DNA of 64,000 nucleotides from Ditylenchus dipsaci (lineage: Eukaryota > Nematoda > Chromadorea > Rhabditida > Anguinidae), in assembly GCA_004194705.1 (NCBI GenBank), contig SADC01001238.1, positions 877,796 through 941,795 on the forward strand. Reading direction: 5' to 3'. The notes beneath the pieces are model-generated. The model did no database searches. It saw only the letters and a program-made list of their open reading frames with translations, and was not told where the DNA came from. Of the stretch, positions 1 through 11,059 are shown piece after piece. Each line of letters begins with the position of its first letter. Position 1 is the stretch's first letter. The translations under genes were made by a program, and so were the position numbers.

Positions 1-358
1 GACACTTTTTTTAGCTCGATTTTCAAATTCTGTTTTGACAGTCTGGTCGTAAATATTGCAAGGATGCCGATTTTGCCGATCGTTTTTCAAAATCCAGAAA
101 CTTTTTCTTCTAAAAAAGCAAAACCTCGATTTGAGGACAGGCTTTTTATAAAATTCCTGTCCTTAAATCGAGGGCTTTTTTAGAAGAAAAAGTTTTTGGA
201 TTTTGAAAAACGATCGGCAAAATCGACATCCTTGCGATATTTGCGACCAGACTGTCAAAACAGAATTGTAAAAAAGCTTCGAAAATCGAGCTAAAAAAAG
301 TGTCGGACCCAGCTGGGGAACGAACTTTTGGGGGTGTCCTTAAATCGAGAGTCGACTG
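1..358. repeat. Family A palindromic element, cut by window start
   Basis: The two arms around position 150 are inverted copies: each has GACAGTCTGGTCG..., GCCGATCGTTTTTC and the GTGTCGGACCC block. The right end is GAGAGTCGACTG. The word next to this end (CCTTAAATCGA) recurs inverted at the centre (CGATTTGAGGAC). The left terminus lies outside the window. The CAGTC...CTCG end resembles pogo/Tigger terminal repeats (inference). Confidence 0.85.
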
Positions 359-644
359 GATATGAGCTTATTTTCTGCGTTTTTCAAATATGAATACTCC
401 AAGCGAACAAAATAATTTAGAAAATGTTTTTTTTCGCATAGTAATCAAAACTTTAATGCCATCAAAAGATTTGATATTTAGCTGATAGGAAAGCTGGAGA
501 TTTGACCTGTAAAAACAAGCTGTCGGAAAAAAAATGTAATCAGCTTTTTGAACTACAAAATGGACATGCTAGTCCAGCTTGCAGAGACAAAGTTAACAAA
601 CATATCATAAGCTAAAAATGTTTAATCCAACAATTTATTCACAG

Positions 645-2721
645 CACTTCGACTAAAATCGCTGAATTGTGCAAAAACCTGTCATAAATGCCTCGAATAC
701 AAACGTGTGATGAGAAGAAAACTTAGGAAACAAGAAAAACGAGACAAAAAGCACTGGATTGTCAAGAGAAGTAATTTTAGCAAATAAAAATAATTTTTTG
801 ATTTATTTTTATAGAAATTCACTGCAAGGACAAAGAACTGAGCTGTAGCAAAAAAATATTTAACTGTGAGAAACCAGTAAGCATTTTAGTCCAGTTTCAT
901 GGGTTTTTCATTACAATCAACCCTCGATATAATGACACCGCTGAAAGTTCGTTCCGCCTAGGGTCCGCCACTTTTTTACCTCAATTTTTGCCAAATATGA
1001 TTCGTCAACCTGATCAGAAAAATTGTCAGGATTTTGAATTTGCCGGTTGTTTCTGTAAATAAAAAACTTTGGCCGAAAAGACCCGCGGGTACTCACTGTA
1101 GTGTAACCGCTATTTCAAAAAAGGACCACACTAACAAATAATATTTGGCAAAATTTTTCAAAAATTGAGGTTGAAAAGCGTCGGACCCTAGGCGGGAACG
1201 AACTTTTAGGATTGTCACTATAGCGGTTGTCGACTGTATTCCAAACTTAATTTCATTTCTATTTTCAGAAATATGCGAAGAAACTTAAAAAGAGATGTCC
1301 TCATAGTTGCGGCTTCTGTCTCGCTCCTCAAGACAAATGTGTTGACACTAACGCTAATAGGTTAACATTTTCAGAAAATATTTTGAGATTTCCGAAAATT
1401 ATTTTTTGAAATAATGATATTTTGAGAAAATTGTGTTGAAATTTATAAATTGTGATACAATACAATACAATACGGTCAAAATCCGTAAATTATGCAAATA
1501 TTGGATATAATATATGCGAAAGATTGGTGAGGAGTCCTGAGAATACTTTCACACAGCCCTTTCAAAAATCAGCGTCGCGAAAAAGCTGGAAGCGCTTACT
1601 GGAGCGCCACTGAAAAAGTCAATGTACAATTACGAACGCCACATATGGCACACAAAGACAACATTACAGACTGGTTGAACTCTTATTTTCAAGTGCCGAG
1701 TGGTCAAAAAACGCTCATGGAATCGGTGAAGCTGTTTTAAAAAAATCAGGTTTTAAATAGGCTGTGTGTGAAAACTCATGGCAAATGTGTAAAATTTCCC
1801 GGCAAGTTTGTAAAGCTTTTATTCTCAGCATTTCTCTTATAAATTTCAATTTTGTTTTCAACCAGCACCTAGCCCAGGATCTCAGCTTTCTGACAAGCTG
1901 TCAACTGACCACATGTGCTTTGAAAAACTTGCAGGAAAAGGTCTTTTTCGAAAATTTGGTCCATTTAAAGACTTTTTCTTCCAACTTTTTCAGAACACGT
2001 GTGGTTAGTTGATAGCTTTTCAGAAAGCTGAGATCCTGGGTTAGGTGCTTGTTAAAAAAAATAATATTTATAAGAAAATCACTAAGAATAATAACTTTAC
2101 AAATTTGCCGGAAGAATTCATTGAATTTGCCGGGAAATTTCACACTTTGCCGGGAGTTTTTAATTTGATCCTTTTGAATAACTAATTTTGTTAAAATATA
2201 AACCCATAATGTGTCTGAGCAAGGGTTGAAAAATGGAGCACCAGTTTCTATTAGAGCACCAACCCCAAGAGGGGATCGAAAAATAGAGCACCATGGTGTC
2301 CTATTAGAATAATTATTAGAATAAAGTAGTGCTGACGACGATGCGATGTATCGCATCGCAACATCGCATCGCACGCAGCAAATTTGGGCTAAAAACATCG
2401 CATCGCATTTTCAAAAAATCGCACATCGCAAGCGAGGGAGTTCCAAATACATTGCATCGCAACATCGCAAAAGGCAAATCGTCAGCTCTAGAATAAATAC
2501 GGTGATCTCTAAAAAAATATTAAAAAATATCTGTAAATTTTTTTTATTTTGTCAAAACGTTTTTTAGATGTGCTAAATGGAAAGAGCTAGGATTTTGCCA
2601 AAAACCAGAATATCCTCGTGCTGTCAAGTGGTTTTACTGTGCACTAACTTGTCAAATGTGCCCTCCACACGAGCCAACAACCAGTGATCATGCACCGACG
2701 AGTCAATTGTTGTTATCCTAA
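645..2721 (+). CDS. ShKT-domain secreted-type protein, 5' end not seen
   Basis: Four phase-compatible exons: 645-770, 815-876, 1269-1360 and 2568-2721 (stop TAA 2719-2721). Exon 1 ends a ShKT module (CAKTCHKC). Exons 2 and 3 together carry the full six-cysteine ShKT pattern, opening with CKDKELSC and closing with CPHSCGFC. The end of exon 3 (CVDTN) joins exon 4 (CAKWKELGFC ... CALTC) to give another module. Phases match at all three junctions (1, 0, 2). Intron 1 is 44 nt. Intron 2 holds a family A element; the 1.2-kb intron 3 holds a palindrome, a family B element and a GCATC array. ShKT modules are six-cysteine folds named after a sea-anemone peptide; in nematodes they occur mostly in secreted proteins and enzymes, so no toxin role is implied. 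The first exon and signal peptide were not found; a CRDK stretch near 575 may belong to an earlier module but is out of phase. Confidence 0.75.
914..1236. repeat. Family A palindromic element in intron of ShKT gene
   Basis: Inverted arms contain AAGTTCGTTCCGCCTAGGGTCCG on the left (shortened here in meaning) and its complement with GGACCCTAGGCGGGAACG on the right. Ends are ATCAACCCTCGATATAATG and TATAGCGGTTGTCGACTG. It lies between exons 2 and 3 of the ShKT gene. Confidence 0.8.
1745..2165. repeat. Palindrome with TTTGCCGG words
   Basis: Left-arm blocks (GCACCTAGCCCAGGATCTCA and CTGACAAGCTGTCAACTGAC) reappear inverted around 1995-2045. The centre is near 1950. Past the right arm come three TTTGCCGG-type words at 2104-2155. 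It sits in the last intron of the ShKT gene. Confidence 0.75.
2215..2325 (-). repeat. Family B element, word GACACCA/TGGTGCTC
   Basis: Read on the minus strand it has the family B order: CTAATAG, a self-complementary word (GACACCATGGTGCTC), then TATTTTTCGATCCCC. The word GGTGCTC occurs three times in 110 bases. Confidence 0.6.
2336..2475. repeat. ATCGCATCGCA word array
   Basis: About ten irregular copies of GCATCGCA/ACATCGC in 140 bases, inside the last intron of the ShKT gene. Confidence 0.8.
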
Positions 2722-3166
2722 GCCTGCAAATATTCTCTGCTGTTCTAAAACAGCTTTTTGGCAACTTGTTAAACAAGAATGGTATCTAGTAAATCGGAGG
2801 TTTCACCCAAATTTTTGTCTTTTACTTTTTTGCATTTCTGAAATCAATAAACGCAGTTTGAATATTGATATTGACAAGTTTATAATTATTTTCGTTTTGT
2901 TAATTTATTTTACTTACCAAAGTATAGATGAAGTTTAAGTGGTAGTTGATTTTTTGGTACTTACTCACGTGCGCATGTTTCAATTGACATTCCAGCCTTA
3001 TAAATATACCACTAGTTGTCATAAAGCCAATTCAGGGCTGAATCTCATAAAACTAAATTCTTTGCCTTATTTTAGTCAAACACTTATAAATACCAAAATT
3101 TCATTACAAGTTCATTTTAAGAATTAAAAAACATTACTTAGTATAAAAAATTCACTATTAATGAAA
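2722..3166. other. AT-rich intergenic DNA
   Basis: Short open frames only; no splice-consistent coding, no repeat recognised. Confidence 0.5.
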
Positions 3167-3560
3167 ATGAAGTTTTTTCTGTTAAATTTACAGCAAAAAC
3201 AGCCTGAAATGGCTTATATGGAACCTTCCCGAAAACGTGTTTTAGCAATTCTTAAGGCGTTTTTAGATGCTTAAAACGATAGAAAACATGTTTTCAGGAG
3301 CGAGAAGGTCAATTTTGGCATTTTCAGAGAGAACGAACAAATCGACTTTTTGCTCCCTATGGTTTACGGTCATTTTCTACATTTGAAACCTAAAGACCAT
3401 AAAAAGATAAAATTTGAACATAGTTTTGTTGACTGGGACCTACCGCATAAAGAAACTCTGGTATGCGTATTGTTTTTATGAATCCAGAGTTACTTTTGAG
3501 TGATTTGTTTCTAAGGTTTTTGGGTGTGTGCATCTCAACCCCGAGCCCCCAAATCCCTTC
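3167..3560. repeat. Degenerate family C half-element
   Basis: It shares blocks with clear family C copies: AACATGTTTTCAGGAG (also near 51,520), a CATAAAGAAACTCTGGTATGC block and GTGTGTGCATCTCAACCCC. No second arm is present. Confidence 0.55.
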
Positions 3561-3566
3561 GCCCCC

Positions 3567-3681
3567 GGCTCACGGCACCGATTGTCAAAAATTTCGGCAC
3601 CGGCAGCAGCTCACGGCACTGACCCCAAAAATTTCGGCACCGGCTCACGGCACCGATTGTCAAAAATTTCGGCACTGTCCT
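3567..3681. repeat. Three tandem copies of a ~37-bp unit
   Basis: The unit reads CTCACGGCACCGATTGTC then AAAAATTTCGGCACC. Copies 1 and 3 are nearly identical; copy 2 differs in its middle. Confidence 0.85.
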
Positions 3682-4192
3682 AAAATAATGTGAGTCCTAA
3701 ATATCAGAATTTGAAAATTCAGCCGAAAAAGCTGAAAATAGCCGAACTTATTTAGCAACCCAATATATTTGTGCTGTGTTGTTATGACTGATTGATACAA
3801 AGTTATATACAAATTATAGAAATTATTTTTTTGTATTGTACAATTCAAAACACTTCAAATTGTCTCAAAAACATGCTTTTATTTATCAGGTGCCAACCAA
3901 AACAATTAATTTCATTGAGACAAACAGGTGAAACAGAAAAGTATTAATCAAAATTTTGTACTCATTAAAAGTTTTGCCCAACTTCTCTGGTCAAGTAAAT
4001 ATAAATTTGCGCTTCTCAATATTTTGTTGTCAATTAACTTATTATTAATTATTAGGTAGTTATTTCCTCGCAAGTATCATATTTCTTAACTGCAACACTT
4101 TTAGTTAGTTTGTGTTGAAAAGTTATTTGAATTTTATTGAAAAGTATTAACGAAATATAATTAAATAGATTACAAGTGGAATTAGTCTATAA
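3682..4192. other. AT-rich intergenic DNA upstream of receptor gene
   Basis: No coding or repeat signal recognised. It may contain the receptor promoter, but no element can be singled out. Confidence 0.4.
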
Positions 4193-7100
4193 ATGTCATT
4201 TACTAATCTCTTAGTACTTATTGAATTTTCTATTGTATTGCTGATCGAATCATTTTCACTAATGCTTATACTTCGCCTTTTGTTTGGATTGCGCAGAAGT
4301 ACAACAGACCAAAGTTCAACATCTCCATTCCAATTGTGTTGAATATGGTATGTTGGACACTAGCTGTGGCTAGTTGTTTACCTTATGTCTGTTTGATGCT
4401 CATTAACTGGAGTCCTGAAGGTGATCTAATTTTTTATGATTTTTTTTATCACAACGATTTCTTGTGATTTACATATATACAAGGATAGGCTGGCGCCCAA
4501 TTTTTTCCGGAGAACCTTCTCTTTTTGTGATATTTCAATAAAAAAATTCTGGTATCAGGTATCTTTTTCAGCTGATATAACCTGAATTTTAACAACTTGT
4601 GTATTAGTTACAGCTATAGAAATACGACATTGACTGATAGATTTTTGATTCTTCTCGAGACAACAAAAATTTATTCGTGCAACTCTTTGTTCTTTGGCTA
4701 TTTGGCTGATTCCTATGATTAATTCTCAAAAATTGGCTCGAGACGCAATGCTCTACAATATCGCAATCGAAAGAGCACACTTAGCTCTACCGAACGCGGA
4801 AAGAATTAGCGTGACACATTTAAACTAGTTCGACAAAAGTGAACGAAAAACAGTGTGACTTACTCAGTTCAAATGCTATGTAGAAATTTAACATAAAAAT
4901 ACTTATTGCATTTTCTATCATAAAAGGCTTTATCTCCTTACCGTAAAAGGGCTGAAATTCCTATTTTCAAAAAAAAATTGTGCTTGCTAAATACTTTTCA
5001 AAATCTAACAGCTTCTTTTTACAAAGCTGAAAAGTTTATGAAAACTTCGGCGCTACCGGTGCATACTCCCCCCACCCAAATGAAATTTTTTTAAAGTGTT
5101 TCCAAACACCCTATATGGACCCAATCCCTCCAGCCAAAAGCGAAATCATTAATAAGGCAGTCTAAAATAAAGCTATAAAAGCTAAAAATTGACCAAACAA
5201 TAAATATTGACGTACTAACTAAGAAACTAAGACTGACTATTAACAAACATTGTTAATTATTTAGCAAGCACAAAAACACAAGCCTCATTTTCTGGAGTGG
5301 AATGTGGTCAAACTGTTTTAACACAACTGTATCTTTTTCTGTCTTCTTCTTGACGTTGGATCGCATATTTTGCATCAAATTTGCAGCAACTTATTTGAGG
5401 TATTAACTTTTCATAAACTTTTGTTTTCAACCTGGCATATTCAGGAAGCAGAAAAAAGCACTTGTATCAACAGAAATAATCGTGCTAGTCATTTCTTTTT
5501 TCATCAATGTTTACGCATACCTAGAAGAACTGCCAATACCAGAAACAACAAGTAAAATATTTTCAACAATAATTTCCTAAACAATGCTCCATAGTGAATT
5601 CAACAAAAAATTAAAAAACTTAACAGACAGAAAATTGGAAACAATTCTTTTTTAAACATTTTTTTGATTTGAAAAATTCCAATTGAATTTAGTTTGTTTG
5701 CACTTTGCTTGTACAGTTGTCAAGACAGGCTCTAAAGGTAAGTCAATATATATTCATTAAAAAAATTTTTCGTTAACATGATGAAGTCGGCAGTCTGTTG
5801 ATAATTTAAAAAGCGTTGTTAGAAAGTACCAGCGTAATATCCCAACATATTTCTTTAAATAATCAAAAAACATACCTACGTTTCTGAAGAAAAAAGCTTA
5901 CCACGGTTTGGAATCAAATGCTGTGAGCATGAAACTTCTTGGAACAGTCAAACCTCGATACAGTGGCCCCACCTCAAGTTCGTTCCCACCTAGGGTCCGA
6001 CACTTTTTTTAACACCATTTTTGAAATAATTTATCGATTCTGTTTTGACAGTCTGGTCGCAAATACCGTAAGGATTCCGATTTTGCCGATCGTTTTTTAA
6101 TAAGAGCTAAAATTGGACAACCTTAATCTAGAATCACCATAAACAATTTACCGTATTTCCTCTAATAAGGCGGCCGGCCGCCTTATTTTTCAACCTCCCT
6201 CCAGCAGGCCGCCTTATTAGAGCGGACCGCCTTATTGGAGCAGGCCGCCTTATATTTCAAACATCCTTTCATCAAAATTTATTTAAATTCTCGAACAACA
6301 AATTTTGAACTAAGAGGTAATAACAACAATCATAACAATGAATGATAAACAATCATAGACTAGGATGTGACCAATTCCAACCAAAAAGTAATAAAATTAG
6401 GATTCGGCGCATTTAAAACAATTTTGAATATGAATAAAATTTTTAGGGGACGCCTTATTAGAGCAGGCCGCCTTATTAGAGGAAATACGGTACCTTAATA
6501 GAATATACCCCTTTTCTCCTCCAAATCAACTTTTTTAAAAGTTTTCCAAAACACTTATACCTGCTCAAAATGACCCAGAAGCTCAAAAATACCTTTTTTA
6601 GGTTCTGGTCTGAAAATTTTCTGTTTTCGAAAATTTCTGTTTTTTAAATGAGCTTTCGATCAGGATTGTTCTAACGCTTTTCAGACCACATGTATTTTTG
6701 AGCTTTTGACGTCATTTTGAGCCGATATAGGCTGTTTGAGGACTGTTTCAAAAAGTGATTCGGTGGAGGTGGACGGTGGTATATCCAAGTAGCGCCAAAT
6801 CAACTGTTTGAGCTATGATTCATCAGAACACAATTTTTCATCGTTTGAGCATAAAAAAATTACTTAGCAAAGGTCGATACATAAATAGGGGTACATTCGC
6901 TACTAGGGTCACTTCAAAACAAAAAATATCACTAATTCCTCAAAATTGTTTTTGTGTTTTAGTGTATGTAATTACAAAGATATTTGGTGGTGGCATAACT
7001 ATACTAGCTGGATTTATCTTCTTAGCTATTTTATTCAATAGTTTCAATCAATCTGCCGCCTCTGCCGCTAATCAAAGTGGAAAGAAACAAAGAGTAAATA

Positions 7101-7484
7101 TTTTTTCAACTTTACATTTTTCGTGATTGAAAAAAGATATATTTTTTGATATATATTTCAGGCTAACCAAATAGCTGGATTAATGGTGTGTACAGAAATA
7201 GCTTTTAATTTCCTGCCCCAAGTGGGAGTTCTACTTCTTTTGCAGGTATCTCGAAAACATCTGTTGGTAGCAGAAAGAATCAATTGTTAGACTAAATTTA
7301 GACTACTGGCATAATCATTGCACCTTATGTCGGACCATACAATGTCTTGCTCAACTCTTTTGATGTCGCAATAGCTGCACTTATGTACTCGACGACCCTA
7401 AAGAAGTTCACCAAAAGAGACAGCACACTAGTAGACAATATTGCTCGTAAATCCTCACACGTTGGTAAATCCTTCAAAAGATAA
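4193..7484 (+). CDS. Nematode serpentine (7TM) receptor
   Basis: Exons: 4193-4420, 5265-5399, 5445-5551, 5693-5737, 6963-7093, 7162-7245, 7302-7484 (stop TAA). Total about 304 codons, normal for nematode chemoreceptor-type GPCRs. In order: Met at 4193 with hydrophobic TM1; TM2 near LNMVCWTLAVASC; TM3 ending in FFLTLDRIFCIKFAATYL, with the DR(Y/F)-like motif; TM4 in VSTEIIVLVISFFINVYAY; TM5 in FGGGITILAGFIFLAILF; KKQR before TM6 (IAFNFLPQVGVLLLL); TM7 with GPYNVLLNSFDVAIAALMY; a basic C-tail. Phases match from exon 2 to the stop. Two one-base problems remain: near 4297 (TM1 to the TM2 exon) and near 5275 (start of exon 2). One extra A in the local A-run would fix each. Expected at the plasma membrane of sensory cells; ligand and exact receptor class unknown. 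Introns hold families A, B and C. Confidence 0.82.
4671..4850 (+). other. Open, coding-like stretch in receptor intron 1
   Basis: One frame is open for about 59 codons with protein-like composition (ATLCSLAIWLIPMINSQK, then ARDAMLYNIAIERAHLALP). It lies between receptor exons but does not fit their phases and no clean acceptor precedes it. It may be a leftover exon or chance. Confidence 0.3.
5047..5120 (+). repeat. Family C end fragment
   Basis: GGCGCTACCGGTGCATACTC, a C-run and GTTTCCAAACACCCTATAT match the terminus of complete family C copies. Confidence 0.7.
5945..6125 (+). repeat. Family A half-element
   Basis: CAGTCAAACCTCGATACAGTG terminus, then GTTCGTTCCCACCTAGGGTC and GCCGATCGTTTTTTA. 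No second arm. Confidence 0.75.
6151..6490. repeat. Family B element with TA duplication
   Basis: Ends CCGTATTTCCTCTAATAAGG and complement, flanked by TA on both sides (Tc1/mariner-type target duplication). Directly inside the left end is a perfect 18-bp palindrome, AAGGCGGCCGGCCGCCTT. The GCCGCCTTATTAGAG word recurs several times at both ends. Lies in a receptor intron. Confidence 0.9.
6500..6797. repeat. Degenerate family C element
   Basis: The right end TATATCCAAGTAGCGCC and the GCCGATATAGGCTGTTTGAG block match family C. The left arm (AACACTTATACCTGCTC) is poorly conserved. Lies just before receptor exon 5 (6963). Confidence 0.55.
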
Positions 7485-7558
7485 AGGTAGAGGTAAAAAA
7501 GTGTCGGGCCGTAGACGGGAACGAACTTTTGGATGATGATTATGATGAGAGTAGACTG
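7485..7558 (-). repeat. Family A terminal fragment abutting receptor stop codon
   Basis: AGGTAAAAAAGTGTCGG, GGGAACGAACTTTTGG and the end GAGAGTAGACTG follow the receptor stop directly. Only this arm remains. Confidence 0.7.
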
Positions 7559-7676
7559 TGCCGTAGTGTTAAAGCTGTCAAAACTGTATTCTAATCTCCA
7601 CAATCTTAAAATTTTTTGATTTAAGCCTGTGACAGGCTTAATTTCTGCTAAATAATCTTATCTGCTCACAGTTGAC

Positions 7677-10279
7677 ATGGCTAATACACCAAACACTAGA
7701 TTAATCTGCTTGTTTCGATATCTTTTTTTCTGCATTTTATTGATTTTCATTATCATCAACAATTTTAGTATTCTTTTAGCCAATTATCTTTATTTTGGCA
7801 ATGCCTTGTGGCCGTCACACCCCTTATTCTCCTTCTGTTTAGCGTGCTCTTATCTGAGACATTCAAATGTCCCAATCATTGTTATTTGTTTCAAATTTGT
7901 GGCGGGCAAACTAATTCCTTCCCCTTTTGCAGCAGTTTGCTGATCCACTACAGTTATGGCCAAAGCAGCCAATTCTACGTAGCGTAAAAGTGACAAGGTA
8001 TACCTCTTCAGCCAAATCCAAGTATTCGCAGTTTAGTGTGCATGACAAGCAGTTAGCAGAGAATGTAACTGACATGATGTTCAATGAGATATGTGAGCTC
8101 AATGATATTGAGCAAGAAATTGTGGAAGAGGTTTGCTTTCTAAATTTTTTTAAACCTAATTGTATATTTTTTCTACTAGTGAAAAGAGGGTGGAGGTGTG
8201 TTTTAAAATTTGATTGGTTATAAAAAATTCCGTTTTCCCTTTAAAGTCCATTTCCAAATTCGTTGGGTCCTAACTAGACGCAAAATGGCCTCTGCATCTT
8301 TTAACTCAGATAACTGAGGGCACGGAAGAGTACACTCTACTTGAAAATGGCCACGCCCAAATTCAACTGTAACGATGATGAAATAGCAATATTCCGGTTA
8401 GAAACTGCCATGTCAGCTATGAAACGTGTCAAAAGACCCCCAAAATGGTCAAAAAAATTTAATTGAAACTATTGAAACCCACTCGAAAACCTATTTGAGA
8501 TATTTTCAGGAGAACTTTGAAATAGATCTGCACGCCGTGAGTGAAGCTACCGAAGACGAAATCAGTGATTTTGAAGCAACTAGCTCCCGTCAAAAACCAA
8601 TTCCATCGCCTTTAACCCTTCAAAACAACAACCTTTCCAACCCTAACAAAGAGATCGAGCCTGAAGATCCTTCCTCCAGAAGTCTATCTTCGGCAGCCAA
8701 TAAACCAGTTAATAGGGCTTGCCTAGCTACTCTTCTCTTGATGGAACTTCTAGCTGTACTTTGCAGGTAATAATTATTACAAGAGATTAATTGAATTGAA
8801 CACACTCACATGTAATTTACCGTATTTCCTCTAATAGAAGCCCCCCTCCTATTATAAGCCCCCCCTCTAATATAAGCCCCTCTGGAGGTCATCCAAAATA
8901 TAAAAGCCCCCCCTCTAATATAAGCCCCCCCCCCTCTAGTGGGTATCCTGAAAAATAAGCCCCCTTTTATATAAACCCTTAATCAAATATTTTTTAGATA
9001 AACAGGTGCTGCTAAACGTGGTAAAAGATACAAAGAGTGCCTTTATGTATTTGCCTATCACATCTTTCGAAGTGGATCGCTGGAATACTTGTGAATGAGT
9101 GAATTTCAAAGCAAAACTACATCGAGTGCTATTTTAGCGGGCATTTTGTTGGTTTTAAAAATTGCTTTACGCAGTAATCATCGGCAGAAATCAGCAACAA
9201 ACGATACAAAAGTGACGTCGGTTTACGTTGAGGAACAAGAAAAATAGTCGGCAGCATAGGTCAGATAAAAAGAGGCATAACGATATTCGCAGAAAATTAT
9301 CTTAATTTCGCAGCAAAATTTTTGTCTCGCTTTTTATTTTTGATTTTCTAACCTTTTTTTGAAAATTACAGGGTGAGTCGAGAAATTCGAACACTTTTAA
9401 TAAGCCATAACCTTTGTCTAGGACAAATTCCGAAATTCTGTAAACGCAGAACGACTCAATTTTTTATAGGAATTTCTTTGATATATAATGTGAAAAACAC
9501 AATTTCGCTTGATCCCCCATGTGGTTTGGCCTTGGCCATCCAGAGGCTATTCTCAGACATTCGGCAAAGTTTATTACTCTAAATGAGAATTTAGCTACAA
9601 ATGGTGTCAGTACTTGAAAGTCTTTATTGGCGGGTAATGAGAAGGAAACAGATTGCTGAAAAAATTAAGAGTCTTCATTTAATTGACTGTAGTGTTCTCT
9701 AAATCTTTATACTCTTTTACTAATGTTCAATAAAGTGATGATTTTTTGGATAACTCCTTGTAAATAAATTTGCATTTTCCAATAGCTTTGGCCTATTAAA
9801 ATAAACCATTTTTGTATTTTGATATAACTGACATAGTTGCATTGGCTCTAAATTTTTTGTTCATTCTACAGAATTAAAGAATTTTATGTTTACAAAAACA
9901 ATCCAATATATTGTGAATCTTCCTAGTCCTCCAGTAGACCCTCTTGAATTTGCAATCGAAGTTAGTTACACACATCTATTCCTGTTTAATTGTTTGAGTT
10001 GTAGCTGACCATGCCACGCATGTTGAATATTGTAGAGTTTGTGAGCTGCAAAAATACACCGTATTTTAAAAAATAAAAAAAAATTCGATAAAACAAGCAG
10101 GGCCGTTTATTTTCACACCCCAAAAATACAGTACACAATGCAAAAAAATGTTTACTTGTGAAATCTGCCTTCGAATGGCAGAAATGTGGCCGGCAACATG
10201 TGGTCGTCACTTTCCCAGACCACAGGACCGAACTGTTTTTTGTACTGGTTCAAAAAAGGCTGAGCATGGTTCGTCATAG
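7677..10279 (+). CDS. Membrane protein with C-terminal Cys/His motif, function unknown
   Basis: Proposed exons: 7677-7880, 7933-8130, 8510-8766, 9872-9960, 10005-10060, 10132-10279 (stop TAG). Met at 7677 starts two hydrophobic segments (CILLIFIIINNFSILLANYL and a second around FSFCLACSYL). Then comes a polar region (QFADPLQLWPKQPILRS), a Ser/Pro/acidic segment (EATEDEISDFEATSSRQ) and a hydrophobic LLLMELLAVLC. The last exon has CEIC, ten residues, then CGRH, resembling the first half of a RING-like zinc site, but the later ligands are absent. Phases match at all junctions except exon 3 to 4, where one A too many in the run near 9897 would explain the break. Two introns are short (52 and 44 nt). 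Alternatively exon 3 ends in a short tail in another frame and exons 4-6 belong to a second gene. Function not assigned. Confidence 0.5.
8820..8975 (+). repeat. Family B element, word AAGCCCCCC
   Basis: CCGTATTTCCTCTAATAGAAG terminus (one end only), followed by five variants of CTAATATAAGCCCCC. Lies in a long intron of the preceding gene. Confidence 0.75.
9095..9247 (+). CDS. Small single-pass membrane ORF (50 aa), tentative
   Basis: ATG 9095 to TAG 9245-9247. It has a Ser/Thr N-terminus, one hydrophobic segment (AILAGILLVLKIAL) and a polar tail ending VYVEEQEK. It lies inside an intron of the 7677-10279 gene model. It could be an overlooked exon or chance; no homologue recognised. Confidence 0.25.
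   Translation: MSEFQSKTTSSAILAGILLVLKIALRSNHRQKSATNDTKVTSVYVEEQEK
9370..9760. repeat. Mariner-related non-autonomous fragment
   Basis: CAGGGTGAGTCGAGAAATTC and the TCTGTAAACGCAGAACGACTC block match the terminal region of the mariner at 29,394-31,241. The right end (GGATAACTCCTTG) is only weakly complementary. No coding content. Confidence 0.5.
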
Positions 10280-11059
10280 TCGTACATTGCATTCTGTAGC
10301 AGCCAGCTACCAATGCCTGAATGTTAAATATAGCTAGTTCGATCTTTTAAAAAAGACTAAAAATTTTGAAATCACCTCAGGTGTTGGTTTGCCATAATCG
10401 CGCACACCCACATTGCTAGTGCAATAATGCAGAACCGGCAATATCAACAACCCGTCTATAAGACGTTTCCTTCTTATAGAGGGGTTGTTTATATTTGACG
10501 GTGTCTGCACTAGCAACTTCAGGTAGCCATGCTTGTCAAGCATGATTAAAGCAAAAATACTGAGCAAGGCAATAAATATTAAAATAAGAATAACAGAATA
10601 ATAAAAAAGTTTTCACTAGTGAATACTGTTTTTTTGGATGACGAGAAGCGTTGTTCTCTCCATCCAGAAGGTTTTCACTTCAGGACATTGTTGTTGAGAC
10701 ATTATTTATAAATTATAACCTAGAAATCAGATAAATTATTATATATATAGTGTTTTGCCTGCTTTGTTTCATTCTTTGTTTTTTGTTATTATTTTAGTAT
10801 TTTAGTTGTATTTTTACCCTTCCTTTGTTCATAGGAAGCTAAAAGAAAAAAAAAAAAGCGGAAACAAGGTTTTAGTTTCACTTCCTTCTTTCACTTATTT
10901 ATTATTATTTACTTGGTTACTAAACACTGCTAAACACTGTCTACAGCAACTACTTCTGCAGAACAGCACTACTTCTGCATTGCAGCAGCCGCTAACTCTA
11001 GCAGCACTTTGAGAGTACGCAGAGCAACACTTCGCCTCTAACTTATGGCAAACGATTCA

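Noticed and set aside
10334..10567. Minus-strand 77-codon ORF (paralogue 14,661-14,903)
   Set aside because: Open only in one copy, crosses a perfect short hairpin, and no splice-consistent partner was found.
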